A stretch of DNA of 63,729 nucleotides from Bacteroidota bacterium (lineage in GTDB: Bacteria; Bacteroidota; Bacteroidia; Bacteroidales; DTGW01): positions 1 through 63,729 of the forward strand of contig JAKPQD010000172.1 in NCBI GenBank assembly GCA_029572965.1, given 5' to 3'. Within the stretch, counting starts at the first letter, position 1. Each line of letters starts with the position of its first letter. Below are positions 46,832-55,700 of the stretch, one piece after another. The position numbers and the translations under genes were made by a program. The notes beneath the pieces are model-generated. The model worked only from the letters and a program-made list of their open reading frames with translations, was not told where the DNA came from and did no database searches.

Positions 46832-47254
46832 TCAATTCAAAAATTTTACTTCAACCTGTTCTGAAGCCTTGCCAGAAAAATGTTTCTCAAGCTTAAGTAT
46901 CAATTCTTCAGGTTTGATAGGTTTTGTAATATAATCATCGCATCCGGCATTGATACATTTAGACATATCGTCATACATAGCAAATGCTGTTTGAGCTATT
47001 ATTTTAATTGCAGGCTTATATTTTTTTATCAGGCGTGTACTTTCCAGTCCATTTATTACTGGCATTTTCACATCCATCAAAACTATATCTATTTGATTGT
47101 TTTTAATACATTCTGAAAACGCCCTTAGGCCGTTTTCAACATGAATCATTTTAATGCCTGAATGGTGTAATATTTCTTTCAGGTACATGAAACTATAGTA
47201 ATCGTCTTCTGCAATTAAAATAGTTTTATCTTTCCAATCAAAATTTGCAATCAT
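46832..47254 (-). CDS. Stand-alone response regulator receiver protein
   Basis: 140-aa CheY-like receiver with no output domain. Phosphorylation residues are complete: acidic pair in ILIAEDDYYS, phospho-acceptor Asp in IDIVLMDVKMPVINGLE, the Thr in IIAQTAFA and the Lys in DDYITKPIKPEEL. It resembles receiver domains of hybrid sensor kinases, so it may act in a phosphorelay. No kinase lies next to it. It converges on dnaK. Confidence 0.92.
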   Translation of the reverse strand: MIANFDWKDKTILIAEDDYYSFMYLKEILHHSGIKMIHVENGLRAFSECIKNNQIDIVLMDVKMPVINGLESTRLIKKYKPAIKIIAQTAFAMYDDMSKCINAGCDDYITKPIKPEELILKLEKHFSGKASEQVEVKFLN

Positions 47255-47338
47255 CTTTTGGTTTATTTAGATAACCTTAATGTTATCTACATTAAAAAAG
47301 TAACCCTGACAAATAGCAATTTTTTATGAAAAGTAAAA

Positions 47339-48364
47339 TTATTTAATTATTTGGCTAAAAGTTTGTTTTTTCAAAACAAAATATGAACAAACTACACTTT
47401 TGTGAAAAACTAATTTTTTCCATTCTTTTGAAACCCTGGTCTTGTGGGATTTTTGTCTATAATTGAGATAAAAAGGAACCTTGACAAAAAAACTGAACCA
47501 AGCCCTAACCACAGCCCAAGCAAAAGCAGGCTTTTTCTTTAGCAGAAACTGAAACCCTGCAACAGCATCAAAAAATAACCTGCAAAACAAAATAAAAGGA
47601 AGATAAGCCAAAGGCAGGTTTTTCAACATCATGTAAAGGCTGTTTCGGATATTGAAAAATATCTTCTTTGGATTTTCTTTTGGCAATGCCCCTCCGCCAT
47701 AATGAAATATCAATGATTGAGGCACGCAAAAAATCCTGAAACCTGCCCAATGTACACGCCAACAAAGATCTATTTCTTCCATGTGGGCAAAAAAATGTTC
47801 GTCAAGGCCACCAACAGCCTTGTAAACCTCAGACCTAATGGTCAGACATGCTCCTGTTGCCCAAAATACTTCAGCTACATCATCATATTGGCAATTATCT
47901 TTTTCAAGATGGTCAAAAACCCTGCCTCGACAAAATGGATAACCAAATATATCAATGTAACCTCCTGCAGCCCCTGCATATTCAAACATCGACCTGTCGT
48001 GCACGCTAAGTACCTTAGGCATTACCGCTGCAACATTTTCGTTTTTGTCTAAAAAATCAAGTAAAGGCTCTATCCATCCTTTAGTAACTTCAACATCACT
48101 ATTGAGCAGAATGAAATACTTTGCTTCAATTTTACTTAATGCAAGATTGTACCCGCCAGCAAAACCATAATTTTTAGAAAATTCAACAAGCCTGATTGTC
48201 GGAAACATTTGTTTTACATACTCCTGCGAACCGTCAGACGAATTATTGTCAGCAACAACAAGCTCTACATCTTTAAATGTTGTATGTTCAACAAGCAAAG
48301 GAAGGTACTGGCGCAAAAATCCAATACCATTCCAGTTTAATATAACCACACTAGCCTTGTACAT
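47339..48364 (-). CDS. Glycosyltransferase family 2, rhamnosyltransferase-like
   Basis: 341-aa GT-A enzyme. KASVVILNWNGIGFLRQYLP, LVVADNNSSDGSQEYVKQMF, YGFAGGYNLALSKI, ILLNSDVEVTKGW (DxD-type SDV) and FFAHMEEIDLCWRVHWAGF form the full motif set of the rhamnosyl/galactosyl GT2 group. A C-terminal hydrophobic stretch (LPFILFCRLFFDAVAGF) may attach it to the membrane. It overlaps the acyltransferase gene upstream by 14 bases, so the two are translated together. Confidence 0.92.
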   Translation of the reverse strand: MYKASVVILNWNGIGFLRQYLPLLVEHTTFKDVELVVADNNSSDGSQEYVKQMFPTIRLVEFSKNYGFAGGYNLALSKIEAKYFILLNSDVEVTKGWIEPLLDFLDKNENVAAVMPKVLSVHDRSMFEYAGAAGGYIDIFGYPFCRGRVFDHLEKDNCQYDDVAEVFWATGACLTIRSEVYKAVGGLDEHFFAHMEEIDLCWRVHWAGFRIFCVPQSLIFHYGGGALPKENPKKIFFNIRNSLYMMLKNLPLAYLPFILFCRLFFDAVAGFQFLLKKKPAFAWAVVRAWFSFFVKVPFYLNYRQKSHKTRVSKEWKKLVFHKSVVCSYFVLKKQTFSQIIK

Positions 48365-49244
48365 CCCTGTCCAGTATTTGATATTTCCAACGACGATGTG
48401 TCCATAGCCAAAACTCGGGATGCTCTTTTATTTGCTCTTCAAGAATTTTTACGTGCTTGTTGGTGATTTCATATTCGTTGGTAAGCGAGGCATCTTCAGT
48501 AATTGGCACAATCTCAAACTCGTAATAACCAGTTTTTACCGGTATCATCTTTACAAATACTACTGCAGAATTAAGCTTTCGGGCCATCTTTTCGGGACCT
48601 AAAAATACCGGTGTTACCTGGTTCAAAAATTGTGTTTGGTAATGAATCCGCGAGCGTATTGGTGTTTGATCTGATATAAAACATGACAAGGTTTTTACGT
48701 TATTTTGCTTGTAAGTAAAAAGGACCCGGGGCGCTTCTTCCATAGTAACCAGCTCTGCCCCAAACTGGGTACGCATGCGCGTCATTATTTTTTCAATATA
48801 TTTATTAGATAAAGGTTTATATAACGAAATAATTCTGTATGGCATATTCTCAGGGGTTCCAACCAGCCATTCCCAATTTCCATAATGTGCTGTTACGGCA
48901 ACAATGCTTTTTCCTTTTTCGAATAATTCAAAAAATACCTCAGGGTTTCGATACCGGATCCTTTTTTTCACCTCAGCATGGCTAATATGAATAAGCTTTA
49001 TTGTTTCTACCAATATATGCCCAAAATGTTTGTAAAATTTCCTGGCAATAAATGCAATCTCAGCCTCCGACTTTTCCGGGAATGATTTTCGCAGGTTCTC
49101 GTAAACAACTTTTTTTCTGTAGTTTGCAACATAATAAATTAATGGATATAATACAATATCTGAAAATACATATAATAGGCGTAATGGCATCAATGAAATC
49201 AGCCAGAGTAAAGGAAATACGATGCAATATATAAACAATGCCAT
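48351..49244 (-). CDS. LpxL/HtrB-family lipid A acyltransferase
   Basis: Inner-membrane enzyme that adds a secondary acyl chain to lipid A or a related lipid. The 297 aa start with an anchor (LFIYCIVFPLLWLISLMPLRLLY). The catalytic HX4E motif is in IVAVTAHYGNWEWLVG (about residue 118), followed by FISDQTPIRSRIHYQTQFLN and a conserved VFLGPEKMARKLNSAVVFVKM. The C-terminal WLWTHRRWKYQ is also typical of the family. It abuts the phosphatase gene by one-base overlap and the GT2 gene by 14 bases. Confidence 0.92.
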   Translation of the reverse strand: MALFIYCIVFPLLWLISLMPLRLLYVFSDIVLYPLIYYVANYRKKVVYENLRKSFPEKSEAEIAFIARKFYKHFGHILVETIKLIHISHAEVKKRIRYRNPEVFFELFEKGKSIVAVTAHYGNWEWLVGTPENMPYRIISLYKPLSNKYIEKIMTRMRTQFGAELVTMEEAPRVLFTYKQNNVKTLSCFISDQTPIRSRIHYQTQFLNQVTPVFLGPEKMARKLNSAVVFVKMIPVKTGYYEFEIVPITEDASLTNEYEITNKHVKILEEQIKEHPEFWLWTHRRWKYQILDRDVQG

Positions 49245-50038
49245 TATTTATAAAAATACTTATTGATTAAAGCTAAAAACTCCTTATGCGTATTATTGTT
49301 TGATGCAATAATTTCGCGGCCAAACAAATAATTACTTTCACCTTTAAAGTCCGACACCTGCCCGCCAGCTTCTTTAACAATCAAAGCCCCGGCAGCTACA
49401 TCCCATGGATTAAGGTTATATTCGTAAAATGAATCAAAACGGCCGCATGCTACATAGGCCAAATCAGTAGCAGCAGAGCCTATTCTCCTTACTCCATGTG
49501 AGTTTTGAAAAAGATACTCCAGGGTTCCCATGAAAGCTTGCATCTGGTCAAAATCATAATATGGAAACCCGGTAGCTATAAGTGAATCTGCAACTGTTGG
49601 AGCTTTGCTCACGTGTATTTGCTTATTGTTCATAAAAGCGTTGCCTCCTTTCCAGGCATAAAAGCACTCATCAGCTTTCACTTCATACACAACACCTGCC
49701 AGAAGCTCTTCTCCATCAGCCAACCCTATGCTTACTGCATGCGGAGGCATTCCGTGAATGAAATTGGTGGTACCGTCCAAAGGGTCAATAATCCAATTAA
49801 GGGCACCTTTAGCTTCTTTGCCACTACCTTCTTCGGCTATAAACCCAGCCTCTGGCAACAGTTTTTTCAACCCCTCAACAATTTTTGCTTCAGCATTTTT
49901 ATCCACGTATGTAACAAAGTTGTTAAGGCCTTTCACCTCAACATTTTCTGCTTTAATTTTTTCGCCTTCCTGGTTAATAAACAATCCTGTCTCGCGAGCC
50001 AACTGGCAAACATTAAGGCATATTTTTTCTAATTGCAT
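49244..50038 (-). CDS. Inositol monophosphatase family protein
   Basis: 264 aa from ATG 50038; the upstream extension to 50074 does not look like the family. Metal site motifs are FIAEEGSG, WIIDPLDGTTNFIHGMPP and LNPWDVAAGALIVKEAGG, all intact. SuhB-type enzymes hydrolyse inositol phosphates; related members act on 3'-phosphoadenosine phosphate or sugar phosphates, so the substrate is not certain. It is followed directly by the acyltransferase and GT2 genes and preceded by mtaB with 47 bases between. Confidence 0.92.
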   Translation of the reverse strand: MQLEKICLNVCQLARETGLFINQEGEKIKAENVEVKGLNNFVTYVDKNAEAKIVEGLKKLLPEAGFIAEEGSGKEAKGALNWIIDPLDGTTNFIHGMPPHAVSIGLADGEELLAGVVYEVKADECFYAWKGGNAFMNNKQIHVSKAPTVADSLIATGFPYYDFDQMQAFMGTLEYLFQNSHGVRRIGSAATDLAYVACGRFDSFYEYNLNPWDVAAGALIVKEAGGQVSDFKGESNYLFGREIIASNNNTHKEFLALINKYFYK

Positions 50039-50085
50039 TGGAAATGTCTTTTGAAAATTATATGTAATGCACAAAATTAGGCAAA

Positions 50086-51375
50086 TTATGAAACAATAGA
50101 AGCTTTTACCAGCATATTATCCAATACTTCGTCTAAAGTAACAGCAGAAAGAGCTGCTATCAGCTTTTTATCATAAGGTGCTGAAACTTTGATATAGTTC
50201 GAGGTAAAACCATGCATTTGCCCATCTTTTAACTTACTTTCAAATATCACAGTCTCTTTGCGGCCTATATTTTCTTGTATAAACGCTTCTTTTTTTACAT
50301 TACCAAGTTCAATAAGCGCTTTGCTCCTGCGTTCTTTAACCTGTGGCGATAGCTTTCCTTTCATATCAAAGGCTTTGGTATTAGGCCTTTCCGAAAAAGG
50401 AAATACATGCAGGTAACTTACAGGCAACGACTTGATAAACTCAAATGCATCCATGAAGTCATCATCTGTCTCACCCGGAAAGCCAACAATGACATCAGCT
50501 CCAATGCATGCGTAAGGCATAACCTCTTTTATTGCCTTAACACGGGCTGCAAAAACCTCACGTTTATAACGACGCCCCATGGCAGCAAGTATTTTATCGC
50601 ATCCCGATTGCAGAGGGATATGAAAATGATGGGCAAAACGGTTTGAGCTTTTTACAAAGTCAATAATTTCATCATGTATAAGATTCGGCTCAATGGAAGA
50701 TATGCGATATCGCTCAATTCCTTCAACCTTATCTAATTGTTTTACAAGCTCAAAGAAGTTTTCGCCGGTAGTCTTGCCAAAATCGCCAATATTTACACCA
50801 GTCAAGACTATCTCTTTAGTATTTTTTGCTGCTATTTCTTTTGCCCGAGATACTACACTTGAGATATCCTCGTTCCTGCTCGAACCTCGTGCAAGTGGTA
50901 TAGTACAATATGAACAATGATAGTCACAGCCATCTTGAACCTTCAAAAAAGCCCTTGTTCTGTCAGATATGGAATACGATGCTTCATAAGAATTTACACT
51001 GGCAATATCACACGAGTGTATTTTAACAGCATTGCCATTCCACAAGCTTTCAACATGCTCTACAAGCTTAAACTTATCTGCAGTGCCCAATACCAGGTCA
51101 ACACCTTCTATAGCCGCTATTTCTTCAGGTTTCAATTGCGAATAACAGCCAATTACAACTACTTTTGCACCTTTAGATGTAGCCTTTTTTATTGCCTGTC
51201 GGCATTTTTTATCAGCAACCTGGGTTACCGAACAGGTATTTATGACAAATACATCTGCCTCGGCATCAAATGACACTTTTTGATAACCACTTTGCTCAAA
51301 TTTACGCTGAAGCATTGACGATTCGGCATAATTGAGCTTACAACCCAAGGTATAAAACGCTACTTTTCTCATCAT
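50086..51375 (-). CDS. mtaB: tRNA t6A37 methylthiotransferase
   Basis: Radical SAM enzyme that adds a methylthio group to t6A37 of tRNA. The 429 aa from ATG 51375 hold the UPF0004 domain with cysteines in TLGCKLNYAES, INTCSVT and VIGCYSQL, the radical SAM motif CDYHCSYC in VQDGCDYHCSYCTIPLARG, and a C-terminal TRAM domain (about 370-429). LxYAES at the N-terminus and the length favour MtaB over MiaB or RimO. The leader contains a copy of the tRNA-Arg 3' end. Confidence 0.93.
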   Translation of the reverse strand: MMRKVAFYTLGCKLNYAESSMLQRKFEQSGYQKVSFDAEADVFVINTCSVTQVADKKCRQAIKKATSKGAKVVVIGCYSQLKPEEIAAIEGVDLVLGTADKFKLVEHVESLWNGNAVKIHSCDIASVNSYEASYSISDRTRAFLKVQDGCDYHCSYCTIPLARGSSRNEDISSVVSRAKEIAAKNTKEIVLTGVNIGDFGKTTGENFFELVKQLDKVEGIERYRISSIEPNLIHDEIIDFVKSSNRFAHHFHIPLQSGCDKILAAMGRRYKREVFAARVKAIKEVMPYACIGADVIVGFPGETDDDFMDAFEFIKSLPVSYLHVFPFSERPNTKAFDMKGKLSPQVKERRSKALIELGNVKKEAFIQENIGRKETVIFESKLKDGQMHGFTSNYIKVSAPYDKKLIAALSAVTLDEVLDNMLVKASIVS

Positions 51376-51445
51376 TTTTAACAAAAAAGGACATTAAATA
51401 AATGCCCTTTTGCTCTGAAATAAAACTATTTTTTTTATATTTTCA

Positions 51446-51470
51446 TTTCTATTGTGACTCCGGAGGGATT
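51446..51470. repeat. 25-bp direct repeat of the tRNA-Arg 3' end (distal copy)
   Basis: These 25 bases are identical to 51556-51580. The repeat covers the tRNA T-loop, acceptor stem, discriminator base and nine flanking bases. This copy has no tRNA body attached. The pair looks like a pair of att half-sites or a remnant after loss of an integrated element. Confidence 0.8.
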
Positions 51471-51555
51471 AGTTTCGTTGCACTTCATGACCCCTCCTAA
51501 TGATGTCGCAATCAAGTCCCTTTCAAACCAAAAGAAGAAACATTTCTACTTCTCC

Positions 51556-51580
51556 TTTCTATTGTGACTCCGGAGGGATT
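51556..51580. repeat. 25-bp direct repeat of the tRNA-Arg 3' end (in the tRNA)
   Basis: The copy that belongs to the intact tRNA-Arg gene. It lies 110 bp from the distal copy, measured start to start. Flanks diverge immediately on both sides of each copy. Confidence 0.8.
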
Positions 51581-51638
51581 CAAACCCCCGACTTTCAGAA
51601 CCGGAATCTGACGTTCTATTCAGCTGAACTACGGAGCC
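51565..51638 (-). tRNA. tRNA-Arg (anticodon CCG)
   Basis: Full cloverleaf of 74 bases. Acceptor GGCTCCG pairs with CGGAGTC with one G-U pair, discriminator A. The D arm includes GTTCAGCTGAATAGAAC. The anticodon stem TCAGA/TCTGA encloses TTCCGGT, giving anticodon CCG (bases 51602-51604), which reads the rare codon CGG. The T arm loop is TTTGAAT. CCA is not encoded (CAA follows). The 3' end is duplicated 110 bp downstream. Confidence 0.95.
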
Positions 51639-51722
51639 ATTAAAGGTTGCAAAAATAGCATTTTTTTGACCTTAACAATATTTTTTTGTAAACAGAAAAT
51701 AAAGATTTTGTTTTCAGGTTCT

Positions 51723-52703
51723 CTAAAATTCGGGACAAGGCATGGCGTGAATACGCTTCTTCCTTTGGGTGGTAAATTCATATATTAAGGTAATTTCATG
51801 AGCTCCGGCAGTTGAGGTTAACAAATTTGACACTGTAAAATCATAACTATACCCAATGCTAATGTATGGCAATTTAAACCCGGCTAAAAACGCTACGGCA
51901 TCACCTCTGTCGGAGTTAAATGGAGGTATGCCGCGATACCAAAAACCCAGTACATACGGTGACGAATACCAATATACACCAGCATCTAACTGGTTGAAAT
52001 CTTCTTGTCTTTTGAATAAATAAGCAATAGAAAGAGATTCATTGGCAGGTTTAAGCAACCGGCTACGGCTCATCACCTTATAGCCACCATAAATACTATA
52101 TTTGAGAGGTACAAATGACTTTTCTGAATAAAATGAATGGTTAGGCCTGAGCAAATGATCTACGGTAACTCCCATCCAAAAACGCTCATTATAAACCAAA
52201 CAAGAAACTGCCCCATCAATATTGCCTCTAATTTCATTTGATGGACTTGTTTCTACTGATGTAGAAAAATTGTTACCTCCTCGTATTTGGTCATTAAAAA
52301 CAAGTTTAGAAAAATTAATATCGTAAATAGAGTAAATAAAACTTAATCCCGGCCTTATATGCCATGTGTTTTTCACTGTAATATCATAAGAATATAATAC
52401 GTTCAGGCATTTGAAACCTAACTTTCCCGAACCTGCCTGATCCTGGATATACATAAAACCTATACCACTATTGTATTTGAGGACATATTGATCATAAGCT
52501 GCTGTAAATGTTGCAAAATCACCTGGCAAAGCAACCCACTGCCTTCGATATGTTGTTGACAAACGATGCTGTTGGGTCGCACCAGCAAATGATGGCCCTA
52601 AATACAAGGGTACTGAATAAAACTGTGTAAACTGGGGATCCTGCCCTTTTAACCCTTCTACTATTATAAAAAATGAAAGCAGTATTGAGAATATATATCT
52701 CAT
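51723..52703 (-). CDS. PorP/SprF-family type IX secretion membrane protein
   Basis: 326 aa. A signal peptide (YIFSILLSFFIIVEGLKG) is followed by the family start QDPQFTQFYSVPLYLGPSFAGA, and then outer-membrane beta-barrel strands such as HRLSTTYRRQWVALPGDFAT, GIGFMYIQDQAGSGKLG and ISIGYSYDFTVSNLLTSTAGAHEITLIYEF. Members attach to or export specific large adhesins of the T9SS; SprF serves SprB in Flavobacterium. It lies 40 bases downstream of the giant PKD adhesin gene on the same strand, which fits that pairing. Confidence 0.95.
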   Translation of the reverse strand: MRYIFSILLSFFIIVEGLKGQDPQFTQFYSVPLYLGPSFAGATQQHRLSTTYRRQWVALPGDFATFTAAYDQYVLKYNSGIGFMYIQDQAGSGKLGFKCLNVLYSYDITVKNTWHIRPGLSFIYSIYDINFSKLVFNDQIRGGNNFSTSVETSPSNEIRGNIDGAVSCLVYNERFWMGVTVDHLLRPNHSFYSEKSFVPLKYSIYGGYKVMSRSRLLKPANESLSIAYLFKRQEDFNQLDAGVYWYSSPYVLGFWYRGIPPFNSDRGDAVAFLAGFKLPYISIGYSYDFTVSNLLTSTAGAHEITLIYEFTTQRKKRIHAMPCPEF

Positions 52704-52712
52704 TGATAATTG

Positions 52713-52750
52713 TTAATGATTAATGATTAGTAATTCTTAATTCTTAATTG
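52713..52750. repeat. Heptamer-phased AT tract between the adhesin and porP-like genes
   Basis: TTAATGA, TTAATGA, TTAGTAA, TTCTTAA, TTCTTAA and TTG begin at 52713, 52720, 52727, 52734, 52741 and 52748: exact 7-bp spacing. The tract fills the whole spacer between the adhesin stop and the porP/sprF start and reaches into the adhesin's last codons. Same style as the tract at 41894. Confidence 0.75.
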
Positions 52751-55700
52751 TTTCTATGTAACACAGTTACATCTCCTGTTTTTGTAAAAGTACGGCCATT
52801 ATAATATTTTCCTTTAGCTTTATAAACATAAACATCCTGCTTGACAAGTTTTCCTTTATAATAACCATCCCATCCAATATTAACATCATTTGATGTAAAT
52901 AGCAATTCGCCCCACCTGTTGTATATTTCTAAGTGATATTGAGCAACACCCTCATGATATGGGAAGAAAATATTATTATCGGTTGCATTTGGATCGTATG
53001 CACCGCCTATTGGGCCCGTCATGTTAGGAGTAAATGCATTGGGAAAAACAATTTTGCCTTTTCCCATCACCTGCACCACATTAACACGTTCGAGTGAATC
53101 TACGCAACCTTTTTCTGTCCATGCCACCAGTTTTACAGTATATGTTCCAAGGTCTTTATAATAATGGTCAGGAGTAACAATGTCAGTAGTGTCGCCATCT
53201 CCAAAGTACCATTTATAATGAGTGGCATCAAAAGTATTGTTAAAACAACGGATGTAATCATCCGGCAACATCACAAGCTGAGGTTCTACATAAAAATCAA
53301 CAACCGGCTTTTTATACACTTTAATCATTTCGTAATGAGTATCAACACCTCCTTCACTTTTAACAGTAAGCTTAACGTTGTATTCGCCAGGTTCGAAGAA
53401 TGTATGGGCAGGGTTAGCTGTACGAGAAGTGGTCCCATCGTCAAACTCCCAATAATAATCCTCAACATACTCTGAAGAATCAGAATTGAACTTGATTGTC
53501 AGCGGCATGCACCCTTCGGCATTAGGCCCAAATCTGGCAATAGGACGCGGGGCATATAGTACAATATTTTGAGAAGATGTATCACTACATTTATCCGAAA
53601 ATACTTTGAGCCTGATTTTATATGTACCCCAATGAGGATATGTATAAACTACAGAATCAACATTTTTAAAAACAGATGAATCATGATAATTATAAGTTAG
53701 TGAAGCCCCATTGTCAAAATCCCAATTGTATGTCCAAGGGCCTTTATTTGTCTTATCATATAGTGTAAAAGTAGCATTAGGGAAAAACTGGGCTACAGGC
53801 TTAACCTGAAAATCGGCATTTGGACTGGCATATACAACAACAGGTTTAACAATAGAATCGGTACATTTATTCTGGGTAACAACGCTAAGTTTAACCCAAA
53901 AAGTTCTGGTTGTATCAGAATTGTTGACAAATAAATGATTGGGGTTTCCCTGGCTGCTGCTTGTCCCATCATCAAAATTCCACTTGTATTCAGATACGTT
54001 AATTGATTTTTGGCTGTTCAACACGGTCTCTATCGGGTTACAATCGGCTTTAACATCTTCAAAATTAGCTGTTGCCCTTGGATATACACTTACCACCTGT
54101 GAAGTTGAATCAACACAGTTGTATATATTAGAAATTGCTTTTAGCCTAATAATATACGGTTTGGCTATAGCCGAAAGCGAATCTATTGTATAAATGTGAC
54201 TTATACTCGATTTGTCAATCTTTGAAAAATCATCACCTTCGCCGTAATTCCATTTATAGGTTGACCCTGAAGTTTTTGTATTGTTATTTATGGTAAGCTC
54301 AAAAGGCGAACATGCTATTATTTTATCAACAGCTATACGGGCTACAGGCCTGTGGGCAACAACAATTGGCTTTTCTATGCTGTCTTTACACAAATGTTTA
54401 GAAAAAACTTTCAATTTTACCGTATATTGAATATCATTTTCAGTATTATTTACATATTCTTTAGAACCTGGGTTTGCTGAGGTTGAAGAGCCCCCATCTC
54501 CAAAGTCCCATTCATAAACACTGGCATTTTTTGAAACTGACCTGAATTTTGGGGTAAATGGAGTACAACCTGCCGGGATATAATCAAAGTCAGCTACAAC
54601 TTTTGGATGGACAATAATGTTTTTTGCAATATTTTTTTGGCATCCGGCATGGTTTTCAATGGTTAGCCTGATAGTCCTTATACTATCTTTTACCCCAACG
54701 TTAGAAGTTGGAATTTCAAAAGGAGAAGCGATATTAGTGGCATCAACAATTCCATCATTGTCAAAATCCCATTTTCGGAATACAATGCCCCCTTTTGATG
54801 CATCCTGGATTTTTATTTTCTCACTATGGCAAACTTCAACATCAGGAATGCCAAAATTGGGGTACAAATAAGGATAAACAGTTATTTTAATTGAGTCTGA
54901 AGATTTGCAACCTTGTAATGAGGCAGCATCTAACTTTACCCAATAATGTTTGTCAACACTGGTAATATTTCCAAAAGTATGTTCGACTGTACCTGTTTCA
55001 TTAGAGTTACTACCATCTTTATAATCCCAGTTAAAATTGACTGCCGGCTTATTTGTTTTGTTTGCAAACGTAACCTTTAGTGAATCGCAACCTTTGACAC
55101 TTGACAACGCTTCAATTTTAGCCCTTACTTCAGGATACACTTTAATTGTTTTTGCTATAGAGTCTTTACATTGATAATAATCAAAATATGATAACAGATA
55201 AACTACGTGCTCTTTGGGGTTATCGTTATCGTTTTTATTGATATATCGTTTGTTTATTATCAAATCGTTTGAAGCCAGCGAATCGCCCAGGTTCCATTTC
55301 CTTAAAGAAGTCCCTTTAGAAGACGCATCCTTAAAGCCAATACTTTCGCCAGAACATATTTCGGTGGTATCAACCGAAAATCCGGCTTTGATAATTGGAT
55401 ATACCAATAGTGTTGTTTGGCTGCTATCCACACAACCTTCTCTTGATGTAACTTTAAATTTAGGGAAAATCTGTTTGCTAATGCTTGTCAAATTGGGATA
55501 TATATGAGATATTGTATCGGTTACAGGATTTTTTATGGTGGTGGAGCTCCCGTCTCCAAAACTCCATTCAAAAATGCTGCCACTTCTGCTCAACATATTG
55601 GAAATGTTCTTATATACAACCTTTAACGGTTGACAACCTAAATCTACATCAGTTGAGAAATCTGCAAATACTTCAGGAAATACTTTTACATATTGAATAG

